Shown here piece by piece: positions 62,434 to 64,000 of a stretch of DNA of 64,000 nt (the first letter of the stretch is position 1; each line of letters begins with the position of its first letter). Both the position numbers and the translations under genes were made by a program. This stretch comes from Glycomyces artemisiae (GTDB taxonomy: Bacteria; Actinomycetota; Actinomycetes; Mycobacteriales; Micromonosporaceae), in contig NZ_PVTJ01000002.1 in assembly GCF_003002955.1 (NCBI RefSeq), forward strand, positions 744,001 through 808,000, given 5' to 3'. The notes beneath the pieces were generated by a model. That model saw only the letters and a list, made by a program, of their open reading frames with translations. It ran no database searches and had not been told where the DNA came from.

Positions 62434-64000
62434 TTACAGGTCCTGCCGCACCCGCAGCTCCCGCATCCGGTTGAGCGCCGCGGCCACCTCGAACCGCCTG
62501 GGCACCGCGAAGTCCGCGTCCCGCACCCGCAGCAGCACCTCCTGGCCTTCCGCGTCGAGCGCGGCCTCCAGGCGGTCCAGCGCCTCCGCCACGGTGGCCT
62601 TCCCGTCGATCCAGCCCTGCCGCACCGCGGCCTCGATCGCGTACCCGATCCCGGCGGTCATCGAGTGGTCGGTGATCTGCTCGACGGCGCGCACGTCGAT
62701 CTCGGACTCCCCGAACCGGAGCCCGTCGGTGTCGTCGGCGCGGATCTTCTGCTTCCCGCGCGACTCGGAGGACACCGACCGCGCGTCGATCACGCGCGAG
62801 CGCGGCATCCGGAACCCCTCCGCTTCGACGCGCCGCCCGGTCGGCTTGGCCGCCAGCGCCTTCGCGCGCTCGGTGACGTCCTCGGGGACGTACGCGTCCA
62901 TGAGGACAACCCGGTCGGCGACGTCCATGTAGTCGCCGGACCCGCCCATGACCAGGACCACCGCGACGCCGTGCTCGTCGGACATCGACCGCACCACGTC
63001 GACGAGCGGCGTGAGCGGCTCGCGGTCCTTCGCCACGAGCTCCTGCATGCGCGCGTCGCGGATCATGAGGTTCGTCGCGGCCGTGTCCTCGTCGATGAGC
63101 AGCACGCGCGCACCGGCTTCGAGCGACTCGACGATCGCGGCGGCCTGCGAGGTGGACCCGGAGGCGTTCTCGGTCGAGAAGCGCCGCGTGTCGTCCCCCG
63201 AAGGCAGGTGGTCGACGAACGCGTGGACGTCGACGCCGGTGACCGCGCGCCCGTCCTCGGCCCGGACCTTCACGGTGCGCTGATCGGCGACGACGAGGTC
63301 GCGCCCGTCCCCGGGGATGTGGTCCCACACCCCGGACTCCAAGGCCCGCAGCAGGGTCGACTTCCCGTGGAAGCCGCCGCCGACGATGAGCGTCACGCCC
63401 GGCGCGATCCCCATGCCGCGCACCGTCCCCGCGTGCGGCAGCTCCATCTCGACCGCGAGCGAGTCGGGGGACCGGAACGGCACCCCGGCCTCCATCGGCC
63501 GGTCGTCCACTCCGGACCGGCGCGCGAGCATCGACCCGTCGGCGACGAACGCCACGAGTCCGGAATCCGACACCTGCTTCCGCAGGGCCGCAACGTCATC
63601 GGCGTGACGCGTCCACACGCCCGCCTCCTCCTCGCCGACGGCGAGCGCGTCGTCCGCCGCGTCGGGCAGGTCCTCGCACAGCAGCCGCGCGGCCTGCCGC
63701 CCGGCGATGCGGCGCCCGTGCCCGGGGAGCTGCGCGCCGAGGCGGAACACGACCGAGCCGTCCTCCCCGACCTGGCACGACGCCCGCCGCAGGATCTCCT
63801 GGCCGCCCGCGTCGATCCGCAGGTCCCTTGTCGGACAGGCCTTCTTGAAGCGCTTGGCGAGGAGCACCGCGAGGGCCCGGCGCCGCTCGGGGGTGGCGTG
63901 CCACTCAGGCAGGAGGTCCGCGGCCTCGGCGTCGAAGGACAGCTCGACCCGGCTCGGCGGGGCGAACGGATCCGACTGGACTTTCAAAATGTCGAGAATC
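62434..64000 (-). CDS. Predicted ABC-class ATPase (COG3044-like), N-terminus outside window
   Basis: About 521 residues are visible; the frame is open to the window edge, so the start lies beyond it. A Walker A-like VGGGFHGKSTLLRAL (~208) and the Walker B VLLIDEDTAATNLMIRD (~295) belong to the predicted ABC-class ATPase group (PF09818), together with the conserved DPFAPPSRVEL near the N-terminus, VDHLPSGDDTRRFSTENASGSTSQAA and GGSGDYMDVADRVVLMD. No transporter partner is visible; members are single cytosolic proteins of unknown role. It stands opposite the groEL operon. Confidence 0.8.
   Translation of the reverse strand, partial: ILDILKVQSDPFAPPSRVELSFDAEAADLLPEWHATPERRRALAVLLAKRFKKACPTRDLRIDAGGQEILRRASCQVGEDGSVVFRLGAQLPGHGRRIAGRQAARLLCEDLPDAADDALAVGEEEAGVWTRHADDVAALRKQVSDSGLVAFVADGSMLARRSGVDDRPMEAGVPFRSPDSLAVEMELPHAGTVRGMGIAPGVTLIVGGGFHGKSTLLRALESGVWDHIPGDGRDLVVADQRTVKVRAEDGRAVTGVDVHAFVDHLPSGDDTRRFSTENASGSTSQAAAIVESLEAGARVLLIDEDTAATNLMIRDARMQELVAKDREPLTPLVDVVRSMSDEHGVAVVLVMGGSGDYMDVADRVVLMDAYVPEDVTERAKALAAKPTGRRVEAEGFRMPRSRVIDARSVSSESRGKQKIRADDTDGLRFGESEIDVRAVEQITDHSMTAGIGYAIEAAVRQGWIDGKATVAEALDRLEAALDAEGQEVLLRVRDADFAVPRRFEVAAALNRMRELRVRQDL

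Overview
The window is a very GC-rich chromosomal segment with strong G/C third-codon bias, many GTG starts, ATGA/GTGA gene overlaps and an undecoded CCA at the one tRNA. Gene content (actinobacterial-type complex I, KorAB, galU-glp-rimJ, His-tailed GroEL1, ECF sigma, Ser/Thr kinase, menaquinone genes) points to an actinomycete. I would guess Glycomycetales or a relative, but family cannot be fixed from the sequence alone. I see no phage, insertion sequence or CRISPR array.

Layout. 1-5.3 kb: a truncated beta-rich protein, a duplicated-topology membrane protein, tRNA-Thr(UGU), an orphan adenine-type DNA methyltransferase and two lipoproteins. 5.4-10.3 kb: an SF1 helicase with a nuclease-like tail, facing a Ser/Thr kinase translationally coupled to a membrane HhH protein. 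10.5-15 kb: a DUF4272-like gene, adenosine deaminase, a COG0402 deaminase (probably aminodeoxyfutalosine deaminase), a leader-peptide-like small ORF with terminator, and menG. 15-17.1 kb: LigB-type dioxygenase, MarR regulator, WrbA-like flavoprotein. 17.4-34.3 kb: geranylgeranyl-reductase-family gene plus the complete 14-gene nuoA-N operon behind a Rex-type operator. 34.4-36.6 kb: three genes resembling type VII secretion substrates. 36.6-40.9 kb: membrane protein, polyprenyl diphosphate synthase, MFS transporter, IclR regulator. 40.9-48.4 kb: korAB, a sigma/anti-sigma-like pair and a reduced second complex I cluster, nuoA2-B2-C2-H2. 48.4-56.3 kb: VapBC, FmdB/Ruc-like protein, 5-FTHF cyclo-ligase, GGDEF protein, galU, glp/moeA, two 12-codon mini-ORFs, rimJ, map, XRE regulator. 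56.4-64 kb: purK-purE, hicA-hicB-higA, THUMP-like methyltransferase, groES-groEL1 with two CIRCE elements, and a truncated ABC-class ATPase.

The central theme is menaquinone-linked respiration. A futalosine-pathway deaminase, MenG, an isoprenoid-chain reductase and a polyprenyl synthase surround the operon for the enzyme that reduces menaquinone (complex I). A palindrome matching the Rex consensus suggests NADH/NAD+ control. KorAB makes reduced ferredoxin, and the nearby NuoABCH module lacks the NADH-input subunits E, F and G, so a ferredoxin-linked accessory role is a reasonable hypothesis.

A recurrent promoter design stands out: a TANNNT hexamer lies 6 or 7 bases before the start codon of at least thirteen first-in-unit genes, with no ribosome-binding site. 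This is the signature of leaderless transcripts and was used to choose several starts.
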